Origin: Oceanobacillus sojae
GTDB lineage: Bacteria > Bacillota > Bacilli > Bacillales > Amphibacillaceae
Assembly (NCBI RefSeq): GCF_007991515.1
Contig: NZ_BJYM01000017.1
Coordinates: 45,857 to 109,856, forward strand
Length of the DNA: 64,000 nucleotides
Reading direction: 5' to 3'
The stretch's first letter is position 1. Each line of letters starts with the position of its first letter. A program made the position numbers and the translations under genes. Shown here in pieces: positions 36,302-45,499 of this stretch. A model generated the notes under the pieces. The model searched no databases. It was not told where the DNA came from and saw nothing but the letters and a program-made list of their open reading frames with translations.

Positions 36302-39127
36302 ATGCGCAGAATAGATAGAGTGGCTAGAGAGCTTAAAAGAATGTCAAAAAGTATATCCAAAAGTGAATTAATAGAAGGATCCTTTTCAGGATTCACAGCA
36401 AAAGAACTTAGTCAAAGCTTGCAAATTGCCAGAAACTCTGTCAGTGAAGATTTAAATGAACTGGTTAAAGAAGGACGGGCAATCAAAATAAAGAGCCGCC
36501 CTGTATACTTTTTTGACCTTCAAATATTAGAGTATCGATCCGGGCAGAAAATAGAGGTTCCATCTGATCAGTATTTAAAAATAAAAGACTACTTTAAGTC
36601 ATCGGAAAATCAGGTAGATACAGTGAAATATTCTCTAGGTGATAATAGTAATCATATTTTCAATGAAATTATTGGCAGTAATGAAAGTATGGAGAAGGTT
36701 ATTGCCAAGCTCAAAGCAGCGATGCTCTATCCGCCGTTTGGCTTAAATGTATTACTCACAGGTGAAGCCGGTGTGGGGAAAAATAAAGTTGCAGAAACTG
36801 TTCATAAATATATGGAAAGCTATCAGCAGCAATCGATCCCTTTTATCTATTTTAATTGCTCCGAATACCATAGCAATCCAGAGCTGCTTACTTCTCATTT
36901 ATTTGGCCATGTAAAGGGAGCTTTTACTGGAGCTGACGCTGATAAAGCAGGATTGATTGAGAAGGCAAATAATGGATTCCTTTTTCTGGATGAAGTACAT
37001 CGATTAACATCTGAAGGGCAGGAGAAATTGTTTACTGTTTTAGATCGCAGAAGCTACTCACGAATGGGCGAATCTCTCTATCATCCAGTAAATATACGCA
37101 TTATCTGCGCAACAACGGAAGATGTCCAATCTGCTCTGCTGCAGACTTTCTTGCGCAGGATCCAAGTAGTTGCACAGATTCCTTCTCTTGCTGAACGGAC
37201 AGAAAAAGAAAGGTTGGAATTAGCACTGTCCTTCTTCCAGCAAGAAAGTAATCAAATAAAGAAGTCATTAAAGGTTTCTGAAGAAATCTTAAAATTTATT
37301 GCCAATCAGAATTACCCGGGGAATGTCGGTCAGATGAAAAGTGATATTCAATTGATTTGTGCAGAAGGGTACCTGCACAGTATGACCAAAAATCTAAAAA
37401 CCATCTCTATTGATTATAATTTAATAGAAGATAAAAAACTTCTCCCTGCATCAGCAGATGCTGACGAACAACGGGAAGAAATCTTTTTTATTCCCGGGGA
37501 CCCTTCTATCCCGGCAGACTCATTATTACAGCTGCCGAAATCAAGCAAGCAATTAGACCCTTTCTACTCATTATTGCTCAAGGAATATAAAGAATTACAA
37601 AGCAGTAACCTGTCTCATCAGGATATTTCAGCATTTTTACGGGAGAAAATTCAATCTCATTTTGACTATACGTTTCAACAGAAAAACGTAGCCAGAATCC
37701 TAGAGTACGACAACCCGATGCATTATAAAATAGATAATGTTGTCTCACATATTGAAAAGTCATTGCAGCTGTCTTTTACAAAGCTAAAGAAAAATATCTT
37801 AATCAACCATATTTATTCTCTTATTTCTATTGTAAAGAATACACCGGCAGACAGCTTATTCTTGTTTGATAAAGGGCTCGTTATTAATAAGCTTGATTAT
37901 TTTGAGGAGGTAAAAAATATATGTACACATATAGAGGAAACCTTTCAACTAAACTGTCCACCGGTGGAATTATCATTTATGTCTTTATTTTTACAAAGGT
38001 TATTACATGAAGACAATACGACTGAAAGGAAATATGATAATGACATTATTATTATCGCTCATGGCGAATCCACAGCCTCCAGTTTAGCTGGTTATACAAA
38101 TAAACTGTTCCAGAAAAATGTTATCCAGGCAATTGATATTCCTTTTGAACAGCCTGTAAATGAAACACTGAATCTTCTTAAGCAATTAGTGGATAAACAA
38201 AACATAAAAAAACTGGTGCTTCTCGTTGACGTCGGTTCTCCGATGTATTTTGGCAATATTATATCCAAAGAATTTCAAATCGATGTTTTGATGATTAAAG
38301 ACATTAATCTATTGTCTATCATTGAGCTGATGAATGTCATCATGTATGAATCTACTGATTTTAATTATCTGCTCTCAGCCATGCATGACAGGGATTTAAA
38401 GGTCGTTCTCTATCAAAAAGAGCTGTCCTACGATAGTCAGGTCATTATCATAACCTGTGCCACAGGCATTGGGGCAGCAATAAAAATTAGAAATTTATTA
38501 CAGGGTACCTTTGGAGATTATTTGCCTTCAAATCTGCGATTACTGACCTTAAGCTATGAAGAAACAAAAAGCATTGATAAACTATCCAGTTATTTGGAAG
38601 AGCATGAATACCCATTGGCAATGATCGGCACCTTTGAAACAGATCTTCTCGATGTGCCTTTTATTCCATTGGATATCCTTTTTTCCGAAAAAGGAATTGA
38701 AAATTTAATGGTTGTACTTGGATATAATATGGATAGTAAGTCGAGCAAAGTTATTCAGGAAGAAATTTCATCTAATTATATCCAAAATGTATCCTTAGAG
38801 GCTATCGCTAATTACATCGATGTTCTAAATCCTCAAAAACTGTTAATAGAAATGAAATCAGTGTATGAACACATTTGCAGGCAATTGGATATACAGCCTT
38901 CCATGCTTATTATGCTGCGTTTCTTAATTCATTGCTGTTGTACAGTAGAAAGACTCGTATCAGATGATAGTACTATTCTTAAATCGAAAAACTTCGATCC
39001 AGGTTCTTTGGATAACCAAAAAGAAATAAGTGTCATCAAACTGTCACTGCGTCCAATTGAACTGTCATATGATATAAAATTTCCTGCTATTGAAATAAAA
39101 TATATCTATGAGGTTTTATTTTATTAA
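36302..39127 (+). CDS. LevR-type sigma-54-dependent PRD activator
   Basis: A 941-residue regulator. Order: N-terminal HTH (AKELSQSLQIARNSVSEDL, about 33-51); AAA+ domain with Walker A GEAGVGKN near 155, the sigma-54 contact loop GAFTGA near 206 and FLFLDEVH Walker B; first PRD (about 430-560); EIIA-Man-like domain (IIIIAHGES, His near 585); EIIB-Gat-like domain (ITCATGIGAA, Cys near 718); second PRD to the end. This is the LevR/ManR architecture, which turns on a mannose-family PTS operon from a sigma-54 promoter and is tuned by PTS phosphorylation. That promoter and operon follow immediately. Confidence 0.92.
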   Translation: MRRIDRVARELKRMSKSISKSELIEGSFSGFTAKELSQSLQIARNSVSEDLNELVKEGRAIKIKSRPVYFFDLQILEYRSGQKIEVPSDQYLKIKDYFKSSENQVDTVKYSLGDNSNHIFNEIIGSNESMEKVIAKLKAAMLYPPFGLNVLLTGEAGVGKNKVAETVHKYMESYQQQSIPFIYFNCSEYHSNPELLTSHLFGHVKGAFTGADADKAGLIEKANNGFLFLDEVHRLTSEGQEKLFTVLDRRSYSRMGESLYHPVNIRIICATTEDVQSALLQTFLRRIQVVAQIPSLAERTEKERLELALSFFQQESNQIKKSLKVSEEILKFIANQNYPGNVGQMKSDIQLICAEGYLHSMTKNLKTISIDYNLIEDKKLLPASADADEQREEIFFIPGDPSIPADSLLQLPKSSKQLDPFYSLLLKEYKELQSSNLSHQDISAFLREKIQSHFDYTFQQKNVARILEYDNPMHYKIDNVVSHIEKSLQLSFTKLKKNILINHIYSLISIVKNTPADSLFLFDKGLVINKLDYFEEVKNICTHIEETFQLNCPPVELSFMSLFLQRLLHEDNTTERKYDNDIIIIAHGESTASSLAGYTNKLFQKNVIQAIDIPFEQPVNETLNLLKQLVDKQNIKKLVLLVDVGSPMYFGNIISKEFQIDVLMIKDINLLSIIELMNVIMYESTDFNYLLSAMHDRDLKVVLYQKELSYDSQVIIITCATGIGAAIKIRNLLQGTFGDYLPSNLRLLTLSYEETKSIDKLSSYLEEHEYPLAMIGTFETDLLDVPFIPLDILFSEKGIENLMVVLGYNMDSKSSKVIQEEISSNYIQNVSLEAIANYIDVLNPQKLLIEMKSVYEHICRQLDIQPSMLIMLRFLIHCCCTVERLVSDDSTILKSKNFDPGSLDNQKEISVIKLSLRPIELSYDIKFPAIEIKYIYEVLFY

Positions 39128-39142
39128 CTCTATAAAATCTAT

Positions 39143-39172
39143 GCTGCCAGCTATTATCTGGCAGTTTTTTTA
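39143..39172 (+). terminator. terminator after the LevR-like gene
   Basis: CTGCCAG (39144-39150) and CTGGCAG (39158-39164) form a stem followed by seven T. The operon after it therefore uses its own promoter. Confidence 0.8.
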
Positions 39173-39198
39173 TGGAATTTAAAAATACGACAGATTAT

Positions 39199-39214
39199 TG
39201 GCATGATTTTTGCT
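39199..39214 (+). promoter_or_regulatory. sigma-54 promoter of the mannose-family PTS operon
   Basis: TGGCAT, 5 bases, TTGCT gives the -24/-12 elements with correct spacing. It lies 27 bp before the first PTS gene and directly after a LevR-type activator. Confidence 0.88.
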
Positions 39215-39240
39215 AATAAATTGGCAAGGAGGTGAAATGA

Positions 39241-39654
39241 ATGGTAGAAAGGCCAAAAACATACGAGATTTTACTATTAACACATGGCGGCTGGGGAATG
39301 ACGCTGAAGGAAAAACTGACCATGATCATTGGAGAAATACACGGCGTCAGTGAGGTAGCTTTAGAACCATCTGATACTACAGAAACCTTTCTCCAAAAGG
39401 TAAAAGAAAAGGTAACGAAAATGCCTGCTGATTCGCTTATTCTTACTGATATTGCTGGAGGGACAACCTCTAATATCGCATTAACATTCAGTAAAGACTA
39501 TCAAATAAATATTTTATCCGGATTGAACTCCATGATGTTAATGGAAGCTATTATGCGGCAAAAGCAGCCCTTTACAGCAGAAAGCGTGGCACAAATAAGA
39601 GAAGCTGCTTTATTAAGCTGCCAGCACCTGCGGCTGCCTGACCTTAAAAATTAA
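39241..39654 (+). CDS. PTS mannose-family IIA
   Basis: A 137-residue EIIA-Man protein. The phospho-histidine is in ILLLTHGGWG (His about 15), and LILTDIAGGTTSNIA is the family's second conserved stretch. It shuttles phosphate from HPr to the IIB protein. RBS AAGGAGGTG. First gene after the sigma-54 promoter. Confidence 0.92.
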   Translation: MVERPKTYEILLLTHGGWGMTLKEKLTMIIGEIHGVSEVALEPSDTTETFLQKVKEKVTKMPADSLILTDIAGGTTSNIALTFSKDYQINILSGLNSMMLMEAIMRQKQPFTAESVAQIREAALLSCQHLRLPDLKN

Positions 39655-39675
39655 AAGAAACTTTTTTACCTTTAA

Positions 39676-39690
39676 TTGTAATCGCTTACT
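39676..39690 (+). promoter_or_regulatory. cre site inside the mannose-family PTS operon
   Basis: TTGTAATCGCTTACT fits WTGNAANCGNWNNCW without mismatch. It lies between the IIA and IIB genes. Confidence 0.75.
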
Positions 39691-39763
39691 TAAATGCAGA
39701 AAATAATATTTTTTAAATTACTTAGGATTGCCAATCAAAAATAAACTTTAGGGGGAAATAAAA

Positions 39764-40264
39764 ATGGCAGAAATTCAATTAGTGCGTGTTGATTTCAGAT
39801 TAATTCATGGGCAGGTAATTACGAAATGGCTCAGACAAACATCTGCAAACCGTATAGTAATCATCAATGATGTTTTAGCTGCAGACGACTTTATGAAAAA
39901 TATTTATGTAATGGCAGCACCGCCAAGCATTGCAGTAGATGTCTTTTCTGTAGACACTGCTATCGATTTATGGAACAAGGACCAAATGGGCAGCGGTAAC
40001 TTATTTGTCCTTTTCAAGGATATTGAAACAGTCTACCGTTCTATCCAGAAAGGCCTGCCTATTAAGGATATCCAAATTGGTGGATTGGGAGCAGGACCGG
40101 GAAGGGTTGCAGTTTTTGGTCCTATCACATTAAACGAAGAGGATTCCGTTATGTTAAAGGAATTAGACGAGGAAGGCTGTAACATTTACCTGCATCAAGT
40201 ACCCGATGAACCGAAAATGGAAATTAAAAAGGCTTTAGAAAAATTTCAATCTATTAAAAAATAG
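39764..40264 (+). CDS. PTS mannose-family IIB
   Basis: A 166-residue EIIB-Man protein with phospho-histidine motif RVDFRLIHGQVITKW (His about 15) and the family stretch QIGGLGAGPGR. Strong AGGGGGAAA ribosome site after a 109-bp gap that contains a cre site. It donates phosphate to the sugar entering through IIC/IID. Confidence 0.93.
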   Translation: MAEIQLVRVDFRLIHGQVITKWLRQTSANRIVIINDVLAADDFMKNIYVMAAPPSIAVDVFSVDTAIDLWNKDQMGSGNLFVLFKDIETVYRSIQKGLPIKDIQIGGLGAGPGRVAVFGPITLNEEDSVMLKELDEEGCNIYLHQVPDEPKMEIKKALEKFQSIKK

Positions 40265-40291
40265 ACATCCTATAAGAAAGGAGCTGTCCAA

Positions 40292-41041
40292 ATGAATTTA
40301 TTGGTTTCTATATTATGCGGTTTTTTATACTTTATCGGTACAAGCCGAATCGGATATGGCTTATCAACTGCAACAGGATCTCCACTTTTTTATGGATTAA
40401 TTCTGGGTCTGGTATATGGAAAGCTGACAGAAGGATTAATTATCGGGGCTACGATACAGTTGATTTATATCGGTATTATCAATACAGGCGGAAATATGCC
40501 TGCTGACCAGTCACTTGCAGGAATTATCGCTATTCCAATTGCATTACAGACCGACTTATCGACAGAACTTGCTGTTGGACTTGCAGTTCCCTTTGGTGTA
40601 CTCGGCGTGTTTTTAGACCAGATAAGAAGGATTTCAAACTCTTACTGGATTTCTCAAGCCGAAAAACATGCTGAAAATTTAAATCAGAGAGGAATTTTCA
40701 ACTGTGCGATTACTTATCCAACAATCTTGCTCTTTTTTATTACTTTTATACCTGTATTTATTATCACACTGGTCGGCGCAGATACGGTTACCTTTATCAT
40801 GGACGCTATGCCACAGGGAATCATTGATGGATTTAGTGTAGCAGGCGGTATTCTTCCTGCACTCGGGTTTGCCATTATCCTCTTAATTATTGGAAAAAGA
40901 GAGCTTATGCCCTACTTTTTCATCGGCTTTTTTGCGGTAGCTTATCTGGGAATAAATACAATGGCAGCCGCTGTATTCGGTACCTGTGTAGCAGCTATCG
41001 TTCTCTTTAATTCTATCAATCAAAAAAAGGAGTTGAGCTAG
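40292..41041 (+). CDS. PTS mannose-family IIC
   Basis: A 249-residue membrane protein. The pattern GLVYGKLTEGLIIGATIQLIYIG near residue 35 and GGNMPADQSLAGIIAIPIAL are the EIIC-Man signature. It forms the channel with IID. It ends 1 bp before the IID gene. Confidence 0.93.
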   Translation: MNLLVSILCGFLYFIGTSRIGYGLSTATGSPLFYGLILGLVYGKLTEGLIIGATIQLIYIGIINTGGNMPADQSLAGIIAIPIALQTDLSTELAVGLAVPFGVLGVFLDQIRRISNSYWISQAEKHAENLNQRGIFNCAITYPTILLFFITFIPVFIITLVGADTVTFIMDAMPQGIIDGFSVAGGILPALGFAIILLIIGKRELMPYFFIGFFAVAYLGINTMAAAVFGTCVAAIVLFNSINQKKELS

Positions 41042-41042
41042 A

Positions 41043-41900
41043 ATGACTTCAAAGCCTGCAGATCCAATTAAGGAAGCTGAAAAAAGAGCTTTATCGAATA
41101 AAGATTTATTTAAAACATTTGCACGCTGGTATTCGGCGGTTGAAGTAAGTAACTCTTATGAACGATTACAAGCCTTATCCTTTTGCTTTGCTTTATCCGG
41201 CAGCCTCCGGAAATTATACAAAGGAGATGATGAAGGCTATCGGGAAGCTCTAAAAAGACATATACAGTTTTATAATTCAGAAGGAACATTCGGCTCTATG
41301 ATTCATGGTGTTACTTTATCTATGGAAGAAGAAAAAGCAAAAGGAAACGAAATTACAGAAGAAGTTGTAACAGGCTTCAAAACGGGTTTAATGGGTCCTA
41401 TTGCAGGTATTGGCGATACATTAATCTGGGGGACGCTGAAACCTATTATTCTGGCATTAGCCTGTTCCCTTGCGTTAAATGGAGTTTTTGTCGGGGGACT
41501 CATTCCTTTCCTCTTTCCGATGGCGATTGTTCTTATTGGATTTGGAATGTTGAAATCAGGATATCTATTAGGTAAAGAATCTGTTATGAAGCTGATGCAA
41601 ACAGGTTTAATTAATAATATTATTACGAGTGCCAGTATTCTGGGACTGTTCATGATGGGAGCATTATCATCAACCTATATCAAAATTTCTACTCCTATCC
41701 AATTTTCCGTTATGGATTCCGATCCAATTGTCTTACAGGATATTTTAGATCAAATTCTAGCAGGGGTATTACCGCTCTGTGCAGTTTTCTCAATTTATTT
41801 CTACTTTAAATATAAAGGGCAAAATTATAATAAATTAATTATTATGCTGATTGTTATTTCATTGGTTACTGGGTTCTTCGGGATACTTTCAAGCTCATAA
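41043..41900 (+). CDS. PTS mannose-family IID
   Basis: A 285-residue EIID-Man protein with a cytoplasmic N-terminal part (FCFALSGSLRKLYKGDDEG, then HIQFYNSEGTFGSMIHGVTLSMEE) and the conserved GLMGPIAGIGDTLIWGTLKPI before the membrane helices. Required for transport with IIC. Confidence 0.93.
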   Translation: MTSKPADPIKEAEKRALSNKDLFKTFARWYSAVEVSNSYERLQALSFCFALSGSLRKLYKGDDEGYREALKRHIQFYNSEGTFGSMIHGVTLSMEEEKAKGNEITEEVVTGFKTGLMGPIAGIGDTLIWGTLKPIILALACSLALNGVFVGGLIPFLFPMAIVLIGFGMLKSGYLLGKESVMKLMQTGLINNIITSASILGLFMMGALSSTYIKISTPIQFSVMDSDPIVLQDILDQILAGVLPLCAVFSIYFYFKYKGQNYNKLIIMLIVISLVTGFFGILSSS

Positions 41901-41925
41901 ACTATTTATATAAAGGAGTTTTTAC

Positions 41926-43113
41926 ATGGTTATTGATAAAAAAAGCTACGATTCTTATTTAGATTCCAGATTAGAAGAGCTCTGGGATATGGCTCAATAT
42001 ATACATGCACGTCCAGAGCTTGCATTTGAAGAAAAAGAAGCTTGTCGTGTACAATGTGAATTTTTGGAGGAAAATGGTTTTGAAGTAGAAAGAAATCTGG
42101 GCGGCCTGGAAACTGCTTATAAAGCTACTTTTCAACATAAGCCTGGTGATTTAACTCTGGCTGTTGTGTCAGAATATGATGCCTTGCCAGAAATCGGCCA
42201 TGCATGCGGCCACAACTTAATTTGCACCTCCGCTTTAGGTACTGCATTAGAAACAAAAAAATTTATGGAAGACAATGAAATTGCCGGTACATTTATCGTC
42301 ATGGGTACGCCTGCAGAAGAATCCGGCGGTGGGAAAATAAAACTGCTGGAGCAAAATGCTTTTGATGGTATTGATGCAATCGTGTTTATGCACCCCACCA
42401 GCGATACAACCAGATTAGCGGGAGAATGCATGTCCTCCAATTCTATCCGGATTGAGTTTGAAGGGAAGTCAGCTCATGCTTCTTCCCATCCTGCTAAAGG
42501 GATTAATGCTTTGAACGCGGCCAACTTATATTTTGTAGCGACCGGACTGATGAGACAGCATTGTAATTCTGATCTCCGCTTATCAGGCATTATTGAAGAT
42601 GGCGGAAAGAGCACTGGTCAAATTCCTGACTTTGTTTCTATTAAAGCATCATTGAGCTGTTTTAAAGCAAAGGATTTAGAGGATTATACAGAAAGAGTCC
42701 GTAATTGCGCAGAAGGAGCAGCACTTGCTACTGGGTGTAAAGTAAATATCAAGATTAAACCAGGCTACTTAGGCAGAGTTCCTAATGAAATATTGTCCGA
42801 AGTTTGCAGAAAAGAACTCATTGATATTGATGAACCTGTCATGGATGGAATGCCTTTTGATTATGGCGGTGAGGATCTTGGAAACGTATCAAGGGTTATC
42901 CCTATTTGTAATCCTTATGTGACCATTTTTCCTGACTATAAAATTTCAAACCATACAGAACAGTTTAGAGATTTAGCTGATTCTCCTGCCGGGAAACGCT
43001 GTATACAGGTAAGCAGTAAAGCAATGGCAAGAACGGCAATGGAGTTATTTATGAACCCTGAAATTGTGAACAAGGCAAAAGAAGAATTAAAAGAACGGAT
43101 GAAGGATGAGTAA
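41926..43113 (+). CDS. M20-family amidohydrolase (AbgB/HipO-like)
   Basis: A 395-residue M20D-type metallohydrolase. Metal and catalytic motifs: EYDALPEIGHACGHNL near residue 85, PAEESGGGKIKL near 130, and a dimerisation domain with SAHASSHPAKGINALNA. Family members hydrolyse amide bonds of N-acyl amino acids, aminobenzoyl-glutamate or small peptides. It follows the IID gene by 25 bp with AAGGAG, so it belongs to the PTS operon. This suggests the transported compound contains an amide linked to a sugar; that is inference. Confidence 0.88.
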   Translation: MVIDKKSYDSYLDSRLEELWDMAQYIHARPELAFEEKEACRVQCEFLEENGFEVERNLGGLETAYKATFQHKPGDLTLAVVSEYDALPEIGHACGHNLICTSALGTALETKKFMEDNEIAGTFIVMGTPAEESGGGKIKLLEQNAFDGIDAIVFMHPTSDTTRLAGECMSSNSIRIEFEGKSAHASSHPAKGINALNAANLYFVATGLMRQHCNSDLRLSGIIEDGGKSTGQIPDFVSIKASLSCFKAKDLEDYTERVRNCAEGAALATGCKVNIKIKPGYLGRVPNEILSEVCRKELIDIDEPVMDGMPFDYGGEDLGNVSRVIPICNPYVTIFPDYKISNHTEQFRDLADSPAGKRCIQVSSKAMARTAMELFMNPEIVNKAKEELKERMKDE

Positions 43114-43148
43114 TGGATTAACCCTATAATTATCTCTTCAGTTAAAAT

Positions 43149-43174
43149 AGCCACCCTCATTCTTAAGGGTGGCT
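43149..43174. terminator. terminator between convergent operons
   Basis: AGCCACCCT pairs with AGGGTGGCT; A- and T-tracts flank it. It ends the mannose-PTS operon from the left and the PadR operon from the right. Confidence 0.7.
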
Positions 43175-43186
43175 AAAAAAGTATTA

Positions 43187-43255
43187 TTAAGTCAAAATAA
43201 CTATCACCACAACTATAAGAACACCGGCTACAATGATAGAAAGCCAATCATCCAT
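43187..43255 (-). CDS. 22-residue single-span membrane peptide
   Basis: Too short for routine gene calling. The ATG at 43255 follows ACGGAGG with a 7-base gap, and this ribosome site begins right after the stop of the beta-propeller gene (15 bp between genes). The peptide is MDDWLSIIVAG followed by VLIVVVIVILT, then two stop codons: a short acidic head and one hydrophobic helix. No homologue comes to mind; it could modulate the membrane proteins of this operon or be a small toxin-like peptide. Coding status rests on the ribosome site, composition and operon position. Confidence 0.55.
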   Translation of the reverse strand: MDDWLSIIVAGVLIVVVIVILT

Positions 43256-43269
43256 ACAAAAACCTCCGT

Positions 43270-44280
43270 TTAAGGAATCTCTATCTGAATACGCTCCCGT
43301 CCTTCACCATCTGCATTAATCACCCAATAGCTGTAGTCCGGCTCAGAAGTAGCAAACGCCTTATCTACTGTGACAATCAGTTTATCCTGATGATTAAAAA
43401 AGACTGGTTTTGTAACATGCTCACCAAATGATGTAATCTGCTCTGCCTGCTTCGACTCTAAGTCCATTCGATATCCTTCGTAAATATAGGTGCCATTTTC
43501 ACTTGTTCTGGCTACGTCAGAGAAAGCGATATAATTCCCGTCCGATGACAACACAGGGGAATATATCATGGGTACACCGGTAGCAAAATCCCCTATTGGT
43601 GTAACAGTTGTTTCGTATCCATCTTCAAGATTATAAAACACTAGCTGATCTCCCCCATCATAGCTTCGATACATTAATGCTTCTCCATCTGGCGTTGAAT
43701 CTAAGTCAGACATATCATAAGCCGCTTCGTCTGTGATCTGCTCAATCTCTTCTGTATTCAAATCAATGCGGTGAATATCGAAATCATGAGGCTGCTCTGA
43801 CGCAATTGGCGAGTAATTTGTGTACACACCTGCTTTTAAAAAATATAAAGACTGCCCATCTGGTGAAAAAGCTGCCTCTGTCACTAATCCTTCCTCGTCT
43901 GTCAGTTCTTTTACCTCTCCATTTGCACGATTGAGGAGCATTAGTTTTCCAAGCGGGTGTTCCTCCTCTGTTTCCCATTGCTCTACATAGGCAATTTTCT
44001 CACCATCCGGGGAGAACGTTGGATTAAGAAGGTAGTTCCCTTCATCCGCTTTCGTTACCAGCTCTGCATTTCCACCGCTGACAGGTGCTGTATAAATTGC
44101 GGATTCACCTTTATGTGCATAAACGAAGGTAATCTCTTCATCATCCGGTGAAATATCTGCAGACTCACCGAAACCGGTGTAACCTTCCGGACCTCCTGCT
44201 AAATATCCCGTCCCCCATAAAATGAGAAATAACAGGATTATAACAGCGATGAAGCTTATATTTTTTATTGTTAGTGACAT
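43270..44280 (-). CDS. membrane-anchored TolB/WD40-like beta-propeller protein
   Basis: A 336-residue protein with an N-terminal membrane segment (ISFIAVIILLFLILWGTGYLAGG) and repeated PD40-type blades: SPDDEEITFVYAH, NPTFSPDGEKIAYVEQW, EAAFSPDGQSLYFLKAG, STPDGEALMYRS, SPVLSSDGNYIAFSD. The propeller is probably outside the membrane as a binding platform. Third gene of the PadR operon, 4 bp after the preceding gene. Ligand unknown. Confidence 0.82.
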   Translation of the reverse strand: MSLTIKNISFIAVIILLFLILWGTGYLAGGPEGYTGFGESADISPDDEEITFVYAHKGESAIYTAPVSGGNAELVTKADEGNYLLNPTFSPDGEKIAYVEQWETEEEHPLGKLMLLNRANGEVKELTDEEGLVTEAAFSPDGQSLYFLKAGVYTNYSPIASEQPHDFDIHRIDLNTEEIEQITDEAAYDMSDLDSTPDGEALMYRSYDGGDQLVFYNLEDGYETTVTPIGDFATGVPMIYSPVLSSDGNYIAFSDVARTSENGTYIYEGYRMDLESKQAEQITSFGEHVTKPVFFNHQDKLIVTVDKAFATSEPDYSYWVINADGEGRERIQIEIP

Positions 44281-44284
44281 TATT

Positions 44285-45157
44285 TCACCCTCCGTTAGAA
44301 AATCTCAGAATGATAAAGGCCAATACAAGAGCCGCTACAGAAACCAATAAACCTGTCGCCAGAGATAAAGCCGGCTTTTTTGCGATAAAATTCATTTGGA
44401 ATTTATAAAAAATCAACCAGATAAGAATTGGAATCAGCGTAATAAAGGCATCTATACCTATGCCGCCGAAGAAAAGAAATGACCATAGAAAGAACAAGCT
44501 CAAAATAATAACAATAACTCCATACAACAGATTCATAATATAACTAAACTTCACAAGCCCCTGTTTTTGGTGTTTACCATCTATCCGGCTGGTGGAATAA
44601 TAAGAATTTCGAAAAACAAATACGAAACCCATCCCAACCAGAATAAGCAAATAAGCACTGAAAAGTATAGCCTGCCACTGTGATAAACCTTGCATTGACA
44701 CTATATTGATGCCATTCCAGATAATATTGATTAAAAGCAGAGCATTAAGTAAATAAAAATAGCGCCCGACAATTGAAATATTAATGGCTGCCAACGTAAC
44801 GATAGTGCCTGACAGCAATTGAACAACCAGCCAGACTGGAGATGGTTCATGAATAACAAAGGAAAGATGCAAATAAAAAAGAACTCCGAATACAATAGTG
44901 CAGATACCTATTAAGTACAATAATCCCCGTTGAAATGGATACATCGATTCCTGCAGCTCTTGTCCTATCCGATTCGATTCCCCAAACGCTGCTATTACTT
45001 TTTTCTCTGCCTGCTTTTCAGAGAGGCCCTCGCTGATATAATCACTTTTCGCCTCGTGTAAATGACTGAGCAGCTCTTCCCTTATTTCCTCACGTTCGCA
45101 TTCTGTGCTTTGCATTTGTATCAAGACCTCTTCTACGTACTTTTCAATCCGGTTCAT
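44285..45157 (-). CDS. permease-prefix-domain (DUF1700-like) membrane protein
   Basis: A 290-residue protein. Residues 1-70 form the helical permease prefix often co-encoded with PadR regulators (VEEVLIQMQSTECEREEIREEL, then HLHEAKSDYISEGLSEKQAEKKVIAAFG). The rest is about six or seven membrane segments. It overlaps padR by 4 bases. In similar PadR-linked modules such proteins respond to envelope stress; the precise job is unknown. Confidence 0.8.
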   Translation of the reverse strand: MNRIEKYVEEVLIQMQSTECEREEIREELLSHLHEAKSDYISEGLSEKQAEKKVIAAFGESNRIGQELQESMYPFQRGLLYLIGICTIVFGVLFYLHLSFVIHEPSPVWLVVQLLSGTIVTLAAINISIVGRYFYLLNALLLINIIWNGINIVSMQGLSQWQAILFSAYLLILVGMGFVFVFRNSYYSTSRIDGKHQKQGLVKFSYIMNLLYGVIVIILSLFFLWSFLFFGGIGIDAFITLIPILIWLIFYKFQMNFIAKKPALSLATGLLVSVAALVLAFIILRFSNGG

Positions 45158-45477
45158 GATAAATCTCCAGACGTTTTCGTGATTAATTTATGGATACTAT
45201 TCCATTCCTCCAGTTTTTTTTCTAAAATAGCGCTGCCTTCATCTGTTATCTGGTAATACTTCCTTCTGCCCTGCTCCACTTCTGACCAATAAGAATGAAG
45301 CCACTGCTTTTTCTCCATTCGCTTTAAAGCAGGATAAAGTGTACCTTCTCCCATGTTGTACAGCTGATCACTTTTATCTTTCAGTACCTTTACCATTTCG
45401 TAACCGTACATATCCTTTTCGGATAGCAGGTTTAACAACAAAATATCAATACTGCCCTTCATTATTTCCCGGTCCAT
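45154..45477 (-). CDS. PadR-family repressor
   Basis: A 107-residue PadR protein: MDREIMKGSIDILLLNLLSEKDMYGYEMV, GTLYPALKRMEKKQWL and GRRKYYQITDEG are the winged-helix signature. The ATG at 45477 is chosen because GAGGTGAT precedes it; the longer frame would run through the promoter and operator. It is the first gene of the operon and, from the operator in its promoter, very likely autoregulated. Confidence 0.9.
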   Translation of the reverse strand: MDREIMKGSIDILLLNLLSEKDMYGYEMVKVLKDKSDQLYNMGEGTLYPALKRMEKKQWLHSYWSEVEQGRRKYYQITDEGSAILEKKLEEWNSIHKLITKTSGDLS

Positions 45478-45499
45478 TTTGATATCACCTCTTTCCATC

